Assembly (NCBI GenBank): GCA_003506435.1
Contig: DOAQ01000027.1
Span: 62,001-126,000, forward strand
Length of the DNA stretch: 64,000 nucleotides
From: Prolixibacteraceae bacterium
Lineage (GTDB): Bacteria; Bacteroidota; Bacteroidia; Bacteroidales; Prolixibacteraceae
Reading direction: 5' to 3'
The position numbers and the translations under genes are program-made. The notes beneath the pieces were generated by a model. That model saw only the letters and a program-made list of their open reading frames with translations. It did no database searches and was not told the DNA's origin. Of the stretch, positions 50,819 through 60,069 are shown in pieces. The stretch's first letter is position 1. The number at the start of each line of letters is the position of its first letter.

Positions 50819-52069
50819 ATGAAACTGGTTTTACAGAATATCAAAGAGCTGGTACAGGTTGAGAACAAAGCCCGGCAGTGGGTTGCCGGTGCTGAGATGG
50901 CAAAACTTGCAACCATTAAAGATGCGTATTTAATCATCAAAGATGAATGGATTGAAGATTTTGGCGAGATGAAAAACCTGAACCCGGATGCGTTTGACGA
51001 CGATGACCTGATAATGGAAATTGATTGCCGGGGTAAAATGGTGTTTCCCTGTTATTGTGATTCACATACGCATTTGGTGTTTCCAGCCAGCCGCGAAACG
51101 GAATTTGTCGATAAAATAAAAGGCCTTTCGTACGAAGAAATTGCCCGACGGGGAGGAGGAATTCTCAACTCGGCCCTCCGGATGGAAAGCATTTCGGAAG
51201 ATGAACTGTTTGAACAATCGATGGCCCGCATTAACGAAATCATTTCAACAGGAACGGGCGCTGTGGAAATTAAAAGCGGCTACGGACTGTCCACCGCTTC
51301 GGAACTGAAAATGCTGAGGGTAACCGAACGCCTGAAGATGAACACGCCTGTAAAAATTGTTTCTACTTTTCTGGGGGCGCATGCCATTCCTGCTGAATAC
51401 CGCGAAAAGCGCGGGCAATACATCGATCTGCTGATCAACGAAATGATCCCTGTGGTGGCTTCGGAGCAGTTGGCTGATTACATCGATGTGTTTTGCGATA
51501 AAGGCTTTTTTACAGTTGAAGAAACCGAGCAGATATTGATGGCGGGCATGAAATACGGCCTTCGTCCGAAATTGCATGCCAACGAACTGGCCTTGTCGGG
51601 TGGAGTGCAGGCGGGCGTAAAATACAATGCCCTTTCTGTTGACCATCTTGAATTTATGGGAGATGCAGAAATTGCTGCCTTGCAAGGCACGGAAACCATG
51701 CCCACCGTGTTGCCGGGCGCAGCTTTCTTTTTAAACCTGAAATTGTCGCCGGTACGAAAAATGATCGATGCCGGGTTGCCGGTTGCGCTGGCTTCAGATT
51801 ACAACCCCGGATCATCGCCGTCGGGAAACATGAATTTCGTCCAGTCGCTGGGTTGCATCCGTTACCAAATGTTGCCTGAAGAAGCGCTCAACGCGACGAC
51901 CATCAACACGGCTTATGCAATGGGTATCAGCGATACGCACGGCAGTATTGCACGCGGGAAACAGGCCAATGTTTTTATCACCAAAGAAATTCCATCGTAC
52001 GCATTTATTCCGTATTCGTTTGGTTTCAATCCGGTGGAAACGGTAATTTTGAACGGAGAGATCATATAA
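50819..52069 (+). CDS. hutI: Imidazolonepropionase
   Basis: 416 residues, cytosolic amidohydrolase converting imidazolone-5-propanoate to N-formimidoyl-L-glutamate in histidine degradation. Metal-binding CDSHTHLVFPASRETEF, KSGYGLSTASELKMLRV, TFLGAHAIP, KLHANELALSGGVQAG and ALASDYNPGSSPSGNM are all present. Two copies of ATACAATTTTTG lie upstream (50729-50740 and 50793-50804), possibly -7 boxes. The next gene uses its product. Confidence 0.96.
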   Translation: MKLVLQNIKELVQVENKARQWVAGAEMAKLATIKDAYLIIKDEWIEDFGEMKNLNPDAFDDDDLIMEIDCRGKMVFPCYCDSHTHLVFPASRETEFVDKIKGLSYEEIARRGGGILNSALRMESISEDELFEQSMARINEIISTGTGAVEIKSGYGLSTASELKMLRVTERLKMNTPVKIVSTFLGAHAIPAEYREKRGQYIDLLINEMIPVVASEQLADYIDVFCDKGFFTVEETEQILMAGMKYGLRPKLHANELALSGGVQAGVKYNALSVDHLEFMGDAEIAALQGTETMPTVLPGAAFFLNLKLSPVRKMIDAGLPVALASDYNPGSSPSGNMNFVQSLGCIRYQMLPEEALNATTINTAYAMGISDTHGSIARGKQANVFITKEIPSYAFIPYSFGFNPVETVILNGEII

Positions 52070-52111
52070 TCACGGTAGGCACACAGATAAATATATAATT
52101 CGAATAATAAC

Positions 52112-53800
52112 ATGAAACAAATAATTGAATGCGTACCTAACTTTTCCGAAGGAAGAGACTTAAATATTATCCGGCAAATTACAGATGCAATAGAAAGTGT
52201 GGACGGGATAGAACTGCTGAATGTTGATCCCGGACATGCGACAAACCGCACCGTGGTAACTTTTGTAGGCGAGCCGGAACCGGTTATTGAAGCCGCGTTT
52301 CGCGGTGCAAAAAAGGCAGCAGAACTGATCGATATGTCGAAACATCACGGGGAACACCCACGGTTTGGCTCCATTGATGTTTGTCCGTTGATTCCCATAT
52401 CGAATATCAGTATGGAAAAAACTGCGCAATATGCACATAAACTGGCCCGGCGCATGGGCGATGAACTGGGTATCTCAGTTTATTGTTACGAGTTTGCAGC
52501 AACCAAACCTGAACGAAAAAGTCTGGCAAACTGTCGTGCCGGCGAATACGAAGGATTGAAAGAAAAGCTGCAAAAACCGGAATGGAAACCTGATTACGGC
52601 CCTGTTGAATTGAATATAAAAGCCGGGGCCAGTGCAGTGGGTACACGTAATTTTCTGATTGCCTACAATGTCAACTTGAATACCACTTCCACCCGGCGTG
52701 CCAATGCCATTGCGTTCGATGTGCGGGAAGCCGGACGTATTGTGAGGGAAGGTGATCCTTTAACCGGTAAAATTATTACGGATGAAAACGGCGAACCAAT
52801 CCGTATTCCCGGAACCCTGAAAAGTGTGCGTGCCATTGGCTGGTTTATAAAAGAATACGGCATTGCACAAATTTCGATGAACCTGACCGACATAACAGTT
52901 ACATCGGTGCATCAGGCTTTTGAGGAGGTTTGCGAAAAAGCGCGCGAACGGGGCATGCGGGTGACCGGCTCCGAACTGATTGGGTTGATCCCGTTGCAGG
53001 CCATGCTCGATGCGGGAAAATATTTTTTGAAGAAACAACAACGTTCCACCGGGATTTCCGATGAGGAAATAATTAAGATTGCCATCAAATCGCTGGGGCT
53101 GGACGAATTAGCTCCTTTCGACCCGAAAAAACGAATTATTGAATATGTGATGGAAGATAAGAAGGAACGACTGATTGATATGAACCTGAACGTTTTTGTG
53201 AACGAAACGGCTTCCGAGTCGCCTGCCCCGGGTGGCGGTTCTGTTTCGGCTTATGTAGGCTCGCTGGGCGCAGCGTTGGCAACGATGGTGGCTAATCTGT
53301 CGTCGCACAAACGCGGCTGGGAAGACCGTTGGAAAGAGTTCTCTGACTGGGCTGAAAAAGGCAAAATGTATCAGGAAAAATTATTGAAACTGGTCGACGA
53401 GGATACCCGCGCTTTCAACCGGATTATGGATGCTTTTGCATTGCCAAAAGAGAACGAAACGGAAAAGAAAATCCGTACCGAGTCAATACAGGCTGCAACG
53501 AAAAATGCAATTGAAGTTCCGCTGGAAGTAATGAAAGCCGCTTTTGCCTCGATGGAAGCGATAAAAGCGATGGCCGAAATTGGCAATCCCAACTCGGTCT
53601 CCGATGCAGGTGTTGGCGCTCTTTGTGCCCGCACTGCCGTTTATGGCGCTTTCCTGAATGTAAAAATCAATGCGTCAGGATTGAAGGACAAAGTGTTTGT
53701 TGACCGGGTGATGGATGAAGCCGGTACCATCTTGCAAAAAACTATTCAGCTTGAGAAAGAAATTCTGGAAACGGTGGAAGGTAAGATGAAAATCAGTTGA
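52112..53800 (+). CDS. Bifunctional glutamate formimidoyltransferase / formimidoyl-THF cyclodeaminase
   Basis: 562 residues. The N-terminal transferase (about 1-300; IIECVPNFSEGRDLNIIRQI, DPGHATNRTVVTFVG, KHHGEHPRFGSIDVCPLIP) moves the formimino group from formimidoylglutamate to tetrahydrofolate. The C-terminal cyclodeaminase (about 350-562; ASESPAPGGGSVSAYVGSLGAALATMVANLS) releases ammonia to give methenyl-THF. The fusion is like the animal FTCD enzyme and common in Bacteroidota. It lies 42 bases after hutI and is surely cotranscribed. Confidence 0.95.
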   Translation: MKQIIECVPNFSEGRDLNIIRQITDAIESVDGIELLNVDPGHATNRTVVTFVGEPEPVIEAAFRGAKKAAELIDMSKHHGEHPRFGSIDVCPLIPISNISMEKTAQYAHKLARRMGDELGISVYCYEFAATKPERKSLANCRAGEYEGLKEKLQKPEWKPDYGPVELNIKAGASAVGTRNFLIAYNVNLNTTSTRRANAIAFDVREAGRIVREGDPLTGKIITDENGEPIRIPGTLKSVRAIGWFIKEYGIAQISMNLTDITVTSVHQAFEEVCEKARERGMRVTGSELIGLIPLQAMLDAGKYFLKKQQRSTGISDEEIIKIAIKSLGLDELAPFDPKKRIIEYVMEDKKERLIDMNLNVFVNETASESPAPGGGSVSAYVGSLGAALATMVANLSSHKRGWEDRWKEFSDWAEKGKMYQEKLLKLVDEDTRAFNRIMDAFALPKENETEKKIRTESIQAATKNAIEVPLEVMKAAFASMEAIKAMAEIGNPNSVSDAGVGALCARTAVYGAFLNVKINASGLKDKVFVDRVMDEAGTILQKTIQLEKEILETVEGKMKIS

Positions 53801-53816
53801 TCAGTATAAAAAACAC

Positions 53817-53850
53817 GAATGGGAACTACTCTGTGACGAATAGCTCCCAT
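53817..53850 (+). terminator. Hairpin after the formiminotransferase gene
   Basis: ATGGGAACTA pairs with TAGCTCCCAT (one G-U pair) around a loop of about twelve bases, 20 bases past the stop. No strong T-run follows, so the terminator role is uncertain. Confidence 0.4.
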
Positions 53851-54600
53851 CCACATCTGCAACCGAAGTTGCCTTCAGTGTCAGACTACGGTTATTATGG
53901 CCGGCTGTAATTTCGGACTTTCGTCTTACTTTGTTCAGCCCCTAGCTTTCCGGCAGGCGTGTTACCGCTCTGCTTTCCGGCTGTCCGTTCGATTTCCCGA
54001 GGGTCCTCTTCGCGGACGAAGCGCTTTCCGGACAAACCTTCCCGTTGCATGTCTTACGATATGCGCCGACGGCTTGTAAAACGTTCCCGGCCTTTCGGCC
54101 TTTCCGGCTTTTACCCCTGCTTTCCGGAACCGAAGTTCCTTTTTGCCGGGCACCTTCCAACTCAACCTGTCGAAGAACGCAAGCGACCTTTTTCCTGTTG
54201 ACTGAACCTTCCGGACGAATCCTTCTTTGTTCAAACTTCGGCTCTTTTGTTGCGCCAACCCGAGGGTCGGGATGAAACGGGCCAAATTCCAATTAAGTTC
54301 TTCATTCCGTTTCCGCTTCTTCAGAGCTGCCTTTTATCGCTCATCTGATATATTAAAATTACACAATTGGAGCTATGCAAGTCAATAGTTTTTTCTTTTT
54401 TAAATGCACTTTGTATCAACCAGCGATATTAACAAAAGTTGATAAGTTTCTAATCTTAGATATTGTCAGTCAGTAAAGGAAAGTATGAGATTCTGTTCTG
54501 TCTCTGATAAGGTTATGAACAGGCTGTTAATAACTATTATGCACAAAAAGAGGAGCTTATTCTGAGAAAAAACCTTTTTGTCAGGATCATTAAAACGTCG
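53851..54600. other. GC-rich non-coding stretch followed by AT-rich sequence
   Basis: Between about 53,880 and 54,300 open frames overlap on both strands and in several frames, with no start context, domain or codon bias; I read none as a gene. The stretch is visibly richer in G+C than its surroundings and contains many TTCCGG/CCGGAA motifs and small hairpins such as GCAAC-CGAA-GTTGC near 53,858. It may be a structured RNA or the remains of a mobile element. From 54,300 to 54,600 the sequence is AT-rich with nothing recognisable. Confidence 0.45.
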
Positions 54601-54604
54601 TAAA

Positions 54605-55300
54605 TTATTTCAAAGCATTGGACTCCGACCAATTTTCTTCCAGCGTTATCGATAATCCTTCTTCCAATCTGAATTCTGCTGTACCTACTTCTTTCTCCTT
54701 TAACGCCTCAATGAAACCCTCGTTCATCATTTTTCCGGCCATCAGCGGAAAATCGAGCAAAGCCGGATAATTTTCTTCATTTCCGGGGTGATGGAAAAAT
54801 TCAAGGCAGGTTTCAATCCGGGTCGACAGGTAAATACGGCATGCCATGGGACGGGCTTCGTAGGCCGAACAGGCCCCGTTGATCAGTAGAGGACAAGGTG
54901 ATTTGTATTTCAAAACACCGGCTTCCGAAAGTTTCTTCACCTTTTCGTTTTTTTGCCGGGCGCGTTCCAGAACGTTCAGCCGTTCTTCCTGTGTGAAATT
55001 CGATTTGATGTATTCCGACAAATAGTGCGTTTCATACGAATTGGCAAATACAGCCTGGTGGCAGCACCATTCACATCCTTTGTTGCAGGCAACCACGATA
55101 TCCTGTTTTTCAGCAAAAGCCAGCAGCGAATCAGTCAGTATATCAATGGATTGATACATTTTTTTCAGAGTACGAAAAATCGAATCTTTATCCGCTTTTC
55201 CTTTTATTTCGGAAACCGCCAGTTGATACCCGTCATTGAAAAATACTTTGTTTGGATCCTGTTCCACCGCTTTTGTTTTTTTATGGCGTGCAAAATACAA
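54605..55300 (-). CDS. YkgJ-type cysteine-cluster protein
   Basis: 231 residues. CNKGCEWCCHQAVFANSYE and CPLLINGACSAYEARPMACRIYLS give the CxxxCxxCC...C...C set of YkgJ/Fe-S zinc-finger-like proteins, which probably bind zinc or an Fe-S cluster. The function is unknown. It follows the flavodoxin-ferredoxin gene by 30 bases on the same strand, so a shared redox role is plausible. Confidence 0.88.
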   Translation of the reverse strand: MYFARHKKTKAVEQDPNKVFFNDGYQLAVSEIKGKADKDSIFRTLKKMYQSIDILTDSLLAFAEKQDIVVACNKGCEWCCHQAVFANSYETHYLSEYIKSNFTQEERLNVLERARQKNEKVKKLSEAGVLKYKSPCPLLINGACSAYEARPMACRIYLSTRIETCLEFFHHPGNEENYPALLDFPLMAGKMMNEGFIEALKEKEVGTAEFRLEEGLSITLEENWSESNALK

Positions 55301-55330
55301 ATTATAAATGAAGGTTTTTTTTTGCAGTAA

Positions 55331-56380
55331 TCAGATTCTTTGCTTTCCAGTCCGGTACTTATATCTTCTCCAAAACAGGAAGCGGGTGAATGATGTATAG
55401 CGAATAATTTCCCTGAAAACCGGCACTTTCAGCAAGTAGTGAAATATCCGGTAGGTGACCAGAAACGTAAGTATAGTTATGGAACCCGAGATGAGCGTGT
55501 CGGCAAAATCCCAAAGAATATTATCGGATGGAAGTTGTAAAAACCGGGAAATATATTTCCAGAACAACACCAGCAGCAACGAATGCGATAAAAACATAGC
55601 GCCGATAAAATAACCGTGTGCAGTTTGAATGGAGCGTTTGGGACAGTTGTTCATGCAGTGCATACAGCTCTCGCAACGGAAAGTCCAGAAGGGGCGGTTG
55701 TCTACTTTTTTTATGGCCTTAACGGGACATTCTTTGATACACAAATCGCAATTGTTGCAGGAAGAATCGGCGTAAAACGATTTGGCAAGAACAAACCGCC
55801 CGATGAGATAATAGAGAATGGCAATAGGAGAAATCAGCAGGTCCTGTACCAGGTCGTACAGGGCACGGTAATCGCGTTGGCCCGAAAACATCTTGTTGGC
55901 AAAGCGTTCTGTCTTCAGTTTCCAGTGTTCGTGAAGCGAATCAACCACTTTTGTTTTCAAGCCGGGGTGCAGCGGAATCCAGTTCGATGGCAGATCGACA
56001 GGCCGCATGCCCACCACTTTATAGCCTTTTAGCAAAAAAATAATGGCATATAAATATTGCGCCATACCGCTTAGTCCGGGCAGAAACAGTTTCGATAATT
56101 TCATTCCGGCCCGGGTATTTACAATGAAAACCTTGCTTTTCCCGCGTGGAAAGAACAACAAAAAGTGCATCATAATGGGTGGCAGGTTGAACCCGTGCGT
56201 TGGCGAGCAAAAGCCGATGAGAACGTCGTCCTCCGGTCGGGAGATATTTCGTCGTTCAGTTTTTGAAATGTCAATACAATCAACTGAAAAACCTTTGTTT
56301 TCGCCGGTTTTGCGAATCCATTCCGAAACCCGTTTGGAATTTCCGGTACCTGAAAAATAGTAGATGCGAGCTGTAGGCAT
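55331..56380 (-). CDS. EFR1-like flavodoxin-ferredoxin membrane protein
   Basis: 349 residues. An N-terminal flavodoxin-like domain (ARIYYFSGTGNSKRVSEWI, FCSPTHGFNLPP, VNTRAGMK) is followed by two [4Fe-4S] motifs (CNNCDLCIKECPVKAI and CESCMHCMNNCPKRSI) and then three membrane helices (AMFLSHSLLLVLFW, TLISGSITILTFLVTY). The first two parts match EFR1-type proteins; the C-terminal membrane part would tether the electron carrier to the inner membrane. Its electron donor is not evident. Confidence 0.87.
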   Translation of the reverse strand: MPTARIYYFSGTGNSKRVSEWIRKTGENKGFSVDCIDISKTERRNISRPEDDVLIGFCSPTHGFNLPPIMMHFLLFFPRGKSKVFIVNTRAGMKLSKLFLPGLSGMAQYLYAIIFLLKGYKVVGMRPVDLPSNWIPLHPGLKTKVVDSLHEHWKLKTERFANKMFSGQRDYRALYDLVQDLLISPIAILYYLIGRFVLAKSFYADSSCNNCDLCIKECPVKAIKKVDNRPFWTFRCESCMHCMNNCPKRSIQTAHGYFIGAMFLSHSLLLVLFWKYISRFLQLPSDNILWDFADTLISGSITILTFLVTYRIFHYLLKVPVFREIIRYTSFTRFLFWRRYKYRTGKQRI

Positions 56381-56555
56381 ATTCGAAAATGAAAGATCAT
56401 GTTTTGTAAAGTTAAAGATTTTTCAGAAGCAATATATGGGCTTTCGTCCAGGTTTGGTGTTTCTGCCCGGTAAAAATCCGGTAATTTATTTTGTTTCTAA
56501 AGGTGAATCCATCTAAATTGCGGTCTCAAAAAATTAAAGACTAAAAATCGTCAAT

Positions 56556-58151
56556 ATGCAGAAACAGTTGTTGCTAGGGGTTGAGGCGATCGGACAAGGC
56601 GCGATTGATGGAGGAATGTCGGGCGTTTATGCCTATCCGGGAACTCCCTCTACCGAGATTACCGAATATATTCAGGAAAATACATTGGCGGAAGAACGCA
56701 ATATTCACAGGCAGTGGTCTACCAATGAAAAGACTGCCTACGAAGCGGCGTTGGGAATGTCGTATGCCGGAAAACGGGCCATGACTTGTATGAAACATGT
56801 GGGGTTGAATGTGGCTGCCGATGCATTTATGAATTCTGCCGTTGTCGGTATTAACGGAGGTTTTATTTTAGCTGTTGCCGATGATCCGTCGATGCACTCT
56901 TCGCAGAACGAGCAGGATTCACGTTTCTACGGAAAATTTGCAATGATCCCTGTTCTGGAACCTTCGACCCAACAGGAAGCCTACGATATGGCTTACGAAG
57001 GTTTTCAGCTTTCGGAAACAACCGGTTTGCCTGTTATGCTGAGGATTACCACCCGTTTGGCGCATTCCCGTTCGGGGATTGAACAAAAGGAAGTGTTACC
57101 TGAGAATGCTTTAATACTGCCTTCCGATCCGAAGCAGTTTGTATTGCTGCCTGCCCTGGCACGGCGAAAATACAAAACCCTTCTGGCCAAACAGGTACAG
57201 CTTGAGAAATTGTCCGAAGAATCAAAATACAACATGTATTTCGAAGGGACAGACCACTCGCTTGGAATTATTGCCTGTGGAATCTCGTATAATTACCTGA
57301 TGGAAAATTATCAGGGGAAAACATGTCCGTTCCCGGTACTGAAAATAGCTCAATATCCTGTGCCTTCCCGATTAATAAAACGGATGGAGCAGGAGTGCGA
57401 TGAAATTTTGGTGTTGGAGGAAGGCGCTCCGCTGATGGAGGAAATGCTGGGTGATTTCTTTGGAAAGGGAACTCCGGTTCATGGCCGTCTGGATGGCGCT
57501 TTGCCACGCGATGGAGAATTAAACCCGGATCTTGTAGCCAAAGCGCTCGGCTTGACAACATTTGTTGGTTCAAATATTCCGGAAGTGGTTGCCAATCGTC
57601 CGCCTGCATTGTGCCAGGGATGCGGTCATCAGGACGTGTATGCAGCGATGAATGAAGTGCTTGCAGATTATAGCAAAGGCCGGGTGTTTTCCGATATTGG
57701 TTGTTATACCCTGGGGGCGCTGCCGCCTTTTGAGACCATCTATTCATGCGTGGATATGGGCGCTTCGGTAACCATGGCCAAAGGCGCTGCCGATGCCGGA
57801 CTGATCCCCTCCATTGCAGTAATTGGCGATTCAACTTTTTCGCATTCCGGCATTACCGGCCTGCTCGATGCAGTGAATGAAAATTCAAATATTATAGTAG
57901 TTATTTCCGATAACGAGTCGGTTTCGATGACCGGGGGACAGGATTCATCGGCTTACGGGAAAATTGAAAGTATTTGCGAAGGGGTGGGGGTTGATCCGGC
58001 CCACATTCGGGTCGTTGTGCCGCTGAAGAAAAACCACGGGGAAATGGTGAATATTTTCAGGGAAGAACTTGCTTACGAAGGTGTTTCAGTGATTATTCCG
58101 CGCCGTGAATGTCTTCAGAAAGCAGCACGGAGGAAACGCAACAAGAAATAA
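56556..58151 (+). CDS. iorA: Indolepyruvate:ferredoxin oxidoreductase alpha subunit, lacking the C-terminal ferredoxin domain
   Basis: 531 residues. The enzyme oxidatively decarboxylates aryl pyruvates to aryl-acetyl-CoA with ferredoxin. The pyrimidine-type domain (YAYPGTPSTEITEYI, YEAALGMSYAGKRAMTCMKHVGLNVAADAFMNSA) and the thiamine-diphosphate domain (ALCQGCGHQDVYAAMNEV, SDIGCYTLGALPPFE, IGDSTFSHSGITGLLDAV) are complete. The chain ends at RRECLQKAARRKRNKK, so the usual double [4Fe-4S] tail is missing. No iorB-like gamma-domain gene is adjacent; rsmE follows nine bases later. Confidence 0.9.
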   Translation: MQKQLLLGVEAIGQGAIDGGMSGVYAYPGTPSTEITEYIQENTLAEERNIHRQWSTNEKTAYEAALGMSYAGKRAMTCMKHVGLNVAADAFMNSAVVGINGGFILAVADDPSMHSSQNEQDSRFYGKFAMIPVLEPSTQQEAYDMAYEGFQLSETTGLPVMLRITTRLAHSRSGIEQKEVLPENALILPSDPKQFVLLPALARRKYKTLLAKQVQLEKLSEESKYNMYFEGTDHSLGIIACGISYNYLMENYQGKTCPFPVLKIAQYPVPSRLIKRMEQECDEILVLEEGAPLMEEMLGDFFGKGTPVHGRLDGALPRDGELNPDLVAKALGLTTFVGSNIPEVVANRPPALCQGCGHQDVYAAMNEVLADYSKGRVFSDIGCYTLGALPPFETIYSCVDMGASVTMAKGAADAGLIPSIAVIGDSTFSHSGITGLLDAVNENSNIIVVISDNESVSMTGGQDSSAYGKIESICEGVGVDPAHIRVVVPLKKNHGEMVNIFREELAYEGVSVIIPRRECLQKAARRKRNKK

Positions 58152-58160
58152 TAACAACCG

Positions 58161-58865
58161 ATGCATCTATTTTACACACCGGGTATTTCGGGCAAAAATT
58201 ATGTGCTGAACGAAGACGAGTCGAAACATTGTGTGCGTGTTTTGCGGCTTGTAGAAAAGGACTGCATTATTTTGGTTGACGGGAAAGGGGGATTCTATGA
58301 GGCGATGATTGTGGAAGCACATCCAAAACGTTGTTCGATAGAAGTGGTAAAATCGATTCAGGAATACGGAAAAAAATCATTTTATTTACATGTAGCCATT
58401 GCTCCCACAAAAAATATTGAGCGCTTCGAGTGGTTTCTTGAAAAAGCCACGGAATTTGGTGTTCACGAAATCACCCCGCTGCTTTGTGCCAACTCCGAAC
58501 GGAGAACCGTTAAAGACGACCGGCTCGAAAAGATCATGGTTTCGGCCATGAAACAGTCGCTGAAAGCATACCTGCCCCGATTGAACCCGATGGCCGCATT
58601 CAATGATTTTGTCAGGAAAGATCAGAATGCGGATAGATTTATTGCCCATTGCGAAGATCAGGAAAAAATACATCTGAAAAATATTGTCAAACCGGCGCAG
58701 AATGTTGTTGTGCTGATTGGCCCCGAAGGTGATTTTTCATCCGAAGAAATCCGTATTGCATTGCAAAGCGGTTATCAGCCGGTAAGTTTGGGAGATAGTC
58801 GGCTCCGTACCGAAACAGCAGGTGTTGCAGCCGTTCATATTGTGAACCTTGCCAACGAATCGTAA
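58161..58865 (+). CDS. rsmE: 16S rRNA m3U1498 methyltransferase
   Basis: 234 residues, standard length. An N-terminal PUA-like domain (SKHCVRVLRLVEKDCIILVDGKGG) precedes a SPOUT knot (EWFLEKATEFGVHEITPLLCANSERR, VVLIGPEGDFSSEEI, LGDSRLRTETAGVAAVHI). RsmE methylates N3 of U1498 in the 30S subunit. It is nine bases after iorA, so probably cotranscribed with it. Confidence 0.95.
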   Translation: MHLFYTPGISGKNYVLNEDESKHCVRVLRLVEKDCIILVDGKGGFYEAMIVEAHPKRCSIEVVKSIQEYGKKSFYLHVAIAPTKNIERFEWFLEKATEFGVHEITPLLCANSERRTVKDDRLEKIMVSAMKQSLKAYLPRLNPMAAFNDFVRKDQNADRFIAHCEDQEKIHLKNIVKPAQNVVVLIGPEGDFSSEEIRIALQSGYQPVSLGDSRLRTETAGVAAVHIVNLANES

Positions 58866-58887
58866 TTTTCAGCAGTACAGCCTGTAT

Positions 58888-59601
58888 TTATTTGCTTCGT
58901 TTAAACCGTGCCTTTTCTTCTGCCGACATTTTTTCGCAGGCGTACTGCATAATCAGACGCGGCGCTGTTTCTTTCCATTTCAATAAGAATGCTTCCGTTT
59001 CATCCCGTTGTATCTTCCATGCCTCGCGCAGAAACCAGCCGACTCCCTGGTGTACTTCCCGTTCCGGGTCGTTCATCAACGGCTCTACAAAACTGATAAA
59101 CGAAGAGACCTGCCGGTTTTTTTTCATCGGTTTTATAAATGTTACAGGAACACATCTCCTTTGGAACTTATATGGTGAGTAAAGCCAATCCCGGAAATCA
59201 TCCATGGAAATTACGTTCCGGTCGATGAATTTGGGCAGGATGTACATTCCCAGCGTATCGGCATGGGCCCAATTGGTTATACTGATTGAAAACCAGTTGC
59301 CGATGGTTGTAAATGTTTCTTTGGTATATTCCTTCGGAAAGCCGTTTACCAGCAGCAAACCGAACGAAACTTCTTCGTATTTGCCGCTTTTCATCAGCAT
59401 GGGTATTGCCTCCAGTACAGAGGACAGGCTGAGTTCTTTTCGGTGCAGTAACTCATTCACTTTGTCCAGAATCAGCGTGGTCGAAAGTCCGTAGCCATTG
59501 TATTCTTCTTTGAAATAACGCTGCGATTTGCGGGCCGTTTCTTCATTGGCATTCGATTGGCAAAAAGCCGTGATTTCCTGAAATAATGCTGTTGAATTCA
59601 T
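58888..59601 (-). CDS. AlkD-like DNA alkylation repair protein
   Basis: 237 residues, all helical HEAT-like repeats. LNELLHRKE, GNWFSISITNWAHADTLGMYILPKFI, SPYKFQRRCVPVTFIKPMKK and VHQGVGWFLREAWKIQRDETEAFLLKWKETAPRLIMQYACEKM fit the AlkD/DNA_alkylation family, in which conserved Trp, Asp and Arg line the DNA groove. The convergent rsmE gene ends 23 bases away. Confidence 0.85.
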   Translation of the reverse strand: MNSTALFQEITAFCQSNANEETARKSQRYFKEEYNGYGLSTTLILDKVNELLHRKELSLSSVLEAIPMLMKSGKYEEVSFGLLLVNGFPKEYTKETFTTIGNWFSISITNWAHADTLGMYILPKFIDRNVISMDDFRDWLYSPYKFQRRCVPVTFIKPMKKNRQVSSFISFVEPLMNDPEREVHQGVGWFLREAWKIQRDETEAFLLKWKETAPRLIMQYACEKMSAEEKARFKRSK

Positions 59602-60069
59602 AATTAATACGGATGTTAATGTTACTGGTTGAATACGGTTGCAAGTTACAATATATTGCTTAAAGCTGTATGATAAGTAAAAGGAATGAAATAATGTTGT
59701 ATCCGTCTTTCAACTACCCCGAAACCCCAATGTCATATAGTTAAGGTATTCTTCGTGAATACCTTCGTGTTTTTTGTGTTTTTGTGGCAGGAAAAAATTA
59801 GCCACAAAGCCGCTAATTCTCAAAGGTCCACAAAAAATATATCAAATGTTTCAATTCTATTATTTTATTTCTGTTGCAACATAAGCTTAGTTAATAAATT
59901 TCAAAATATAAAATCGATATTTCATTGATTTGTAGGTGGATGTACTAAATGTATTTAACGACATTAGAAAAAATAATCTTGTTTGACAAAAATAAATTCA
60001 AAACCTATTGACTTTGTAGATTATATTAACGAAATTTAATCAGCATTATTTATTATTTACCAAAAGTCA
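59602..60069. other. Non-coding gap with two small hairpins
   Basis: No gene is seen. A perfect GGTATTC-TTCGT-GAATACC hairpin lies at 59745-59763 and a TTTGTGGC/GCCACAAA pair near 59782-59808, in a TTCGTG-rich stretch of the kind repeated in many Bacteroidota intergenic regions. The remainder is AT-rich and probably holds the promoters of the divergent genes on each side. Confidence 0.5.

Noticed and set aside
53942..54292. Several open frames on both strands in the GC-rich stretch
   Set aside because: They overlap one another in different frames, have no ribosome-binding context, no known domain and low-complexity arginine/proline-rich content.
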